Assembly (NCBI GenBank): GCA_002376325.1
Contig: DFMR01000110.1
Location: 8,299 to 22,314 of the forward strand
Reading direction: 5' to 3'
DNA length: 14,016 nucleotides
Origin: Proteobacteria bacterium UBA3588
GTDB lineage: Bacteria; Pseudomonadota; Gammaproteobacteria; Thiohalomonadales; Thiohalomonadaceae
In this document: positions 12,602-14,016 of the stretch, piece after piece
How positions within the stretch are numbered: the first letter of the stretch is position 1
Layout: the number at the start of each line of letters is the position of its first letter
The notes under the pieces: model-generated
What the model was told of the DNA's origin: nothing
Databases searched by the model: none
What the model saw: only the letters and a program-made list of their open reading frames with translations
Made by a program: the position numbers and the translations under genes

Positions 12602-14016
12602 ATGATCAAACAGCGCTATTCCCCGACAACTGATGCGGAAGTGTCCGACCGTTTTTCAAGCGCGGGATCGGGCGCTCCCGCCACGTCCAATCTTCTGGCG
12701 GAAGATCTGCTGCGTGCTCAATACGAGCTGTTTCTGGCGCTGAGTCAGGTGCGCGATCTTCCTGAGACCCTGCGGTTGTGCCTGGAATCGGCGGTGCAGG
12801 TATCGTCGATGGATTGCGGCGGCATTTATTTGCGCGAAGATTCGGGTGGCTTGAGGATCGCACAGGTCTGCGGGCTGTCGGACGACTTCGTAGAAGCGGT
12901 CCGGTATTACCCGGAGGACGACTCCATTACTGCTGCGGTGATGGCCGGCGTACCGGCCTACCTGCAGTGTCCGGAACTCGAACCGCTGACCGAGGCGGGG
13001 CGGCGCGAGGGGTTGCAGGCTGTCGCCGTGATACCCATCCGCCACGACCAACGCATCATCGGTTGCCTGATCGTGGGCTCGCGTGCCATGGACGAGGTGC
13101 TCTTGCGCAGCCGATTGGCGTTGGAAGCCATCACCGCCACAGTCGGGTTGTTTATCCGCCAGGCACAGGCCGACGAAGCGTTGCGCAGCAGCGAGGCCCG
13201 TTTTTACGCCACCTTCGAGCAGGCTGCGGTGGGGCTGGCCCATGTCGCGCCCGATGGTCGCTGGTTAAGAGTCAATCGCAAGCTGTGCGGGATTGTCGGT
13301 TACAGCGCGGACGAACTGTTGTCGCTGACCTTTCAGGATATCACCTACCCGGAAGACCTCTTGATCAATCTCGATTCGGTGCGCAGGCTGCTCACTAGGG
13401 AGATAGATACCGCGTCGAACGAGAAGCGCTACGTGCGCAAGGACGGCGGGATCGTTTGGGTGAACGTGACGGTCACTCTGACCTGGAAGGCGAACGGTGA
13501 GCCGGATTACTTCATCGCGGTCATCGAGGACATACACGCACGCAAGCGGGCCACGGATGCGTTGCGACGGTTCTCGCGCGTAATCGAGCAGACCGCCAGC
13601 ACCGTGGTCATTACCGATACGGAGGGTCTTATCGAGTACGTCAACCCACGCTTCTCAGAAACCACCGGCTACCCGGTGGAAGAAGTCATCGGCAGGCGAC
13701 CGAATCTACTCAAATCGGCGTATACCTCGCCGGAGGAGTATTGCCGGTTGTGGCACACCATCAAGGGGGGCGAGGTATGGAAGGGTGAATTCCGCAACCG
13801 CCGCAAGGACGGCTCTTTGTACTGGGAATCCGCCATCATTTCTCCGGTACGTGACGAACGTGGCGAGATTACTCACTTCGTCGGTATCAAGGACGAAATC
13901 ACCGAACGCAAGCTGGCGGAAGCGGCGCTCAAGGAGAGTGAAGCGGATCTGAAAAAGGCTCAGCGCATGGCCCATATCGGCAACGGTAAATGGGATTTGC
14001 GCACCGATATGACGAT
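12602..14016 (+). CDS. GAF-PAS-PAS-PAS sensor protein, probably a histidine kinase (partial, cut by window end)
   Basis: The frame opens at ATG 12602 (GGGG 7 bases upstream) and stays open for 471 codons to the window end, so the C-terminus is missing. There is no membrane segment, so the visible part is cytoplasmic. A GAF domain spans about 38-188 (CGGIYLRED, LQAVAVIPIRHDQRIIGCLIVGS). PAS1 is about 195-315 (SSEARFYATFEQAAVGLAHV, then RYVRKDGGIVWVNV). PAS2 is about 323-438 (VVITDTEGLIEYVNPRFSE, GEFRNRRKDGSLYWES, VGIKDEITERK). A third PAS begins at about 447 (KKAQRMAHIGNGKWDL). PAS2 lacks the LOV-type cysteine motif. The multi-sensor layout and position after a response-regulator gene point to a histidine kinase. 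The kinase domain is not visible, and a diguanylate cyclase output cannot be excluded. Confidence 0.85.
   Translation, partial: MIKQRYSPTTDAEVSDRFSSAGSGAPATSNLLAEDLLRAQYELFLALSQVRDLPETLRLCLESAVQVSSMDCGGIYLREDSGGLRIAQVCGLSDDFVEAVRYYPEDDSITAAVMAGVPAYLQCPELEPLTEAGRREGLQAVAVIPIRHDQRIIGCLIVGSRAMDEVLLRSRLALEAITATVGLFIRQAQADEALRSSEARFYATFEQAAVGLAHVAPDGRWLRVNRKLCGIVGYSADELLSLTFQDITYPEDLLINLDSVRRLLTREIDTASNEKRYVRKDGGIVWVNVTVTLTWKANGEPDYFIAVIEDIHARKRATDALRRFSRVIEQTASTVVITDTEGLIEYVNPRFSETTGYPVEEVIGRRPNLLKSAYTSPEEYCRLWHTIKGGEVWKGEFRNRRKDGSLYWESAIISPVRDERGEITHFVGIKDEITERKLAEAALKESEADLKKAQRMAHIGNGKWDLRTDMT

Overview
The window looks like chromosomal DNA of a G+C-rich proteobacterium, most likely a gammaproteobacterium. 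The evidence is G+C-rich codon use in most genes, sigma-54/IHF promoter architecture, and long one- and two-component regulators. No rRNA, tRNA, CRISPR array, transposase or phage gene was seen. The species cannot be named from the sequence.

Layout, left to right. (1) Positions 1-471 hold the 3' end of an unrecognised gene. (2) 680-3889 (+) encodes a 1069-residue MalT-like ATPase regulator ending in an OmpR-type winged helix and a BTAD domain. (3) 4074-6008 (+) encodes a membrane-anchored sigma-54 activator: two membrane segments around a Cache-like periplasmic sensor, then HAMP, AAA+ with an intact GAFTGA motif, and a Fis-type helix-turn-helix. (4) A convergent gap at 6009-6195 contains a 119-bp segment bounded by 17-bp imperfect inverted repeats. 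(5) 6196-10297 (-) is a run of five genes, all predicted to encode Sec-exported proteins of unknown function, possibly with a sixth small ORF. (6) 10298-10539 is the control region of that run. It has a near-perfect -24/-12 sigma-54 promoter, an exact IHF consensus match, and an upstream split inverted-repeat element. (7) 10540-11570 (-) holds a stand-alone PAS protein and a STAS protein. (8) 11571-11881 is a divergent gap containing a second, compact copy of the split element. (9) 11882-14016 (+) encodes a NarL/FixJ response regulator and the N-terminal part of a GAF-PAS-PAS-PAS sensor, probably a histidine kinase, cut by the window end.

Working model (inference): the membrane-bound sigma-54 activator at 4074-6008 senses an envelope signal and, with IHF bending the DNA, switches on the five-gene secreted-protein operon that converges on it. 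The PAS, STAS, response-regulator and sensor genes next to the operon promoter may feed a second signal into the same system. The exported proteins are not recognised as any known apparatus. Two of them share a C-terminal domain and one has a symmetric four-cysteine pattern, so this could be an undescribed envelope or secreted system under sigma-54 control.
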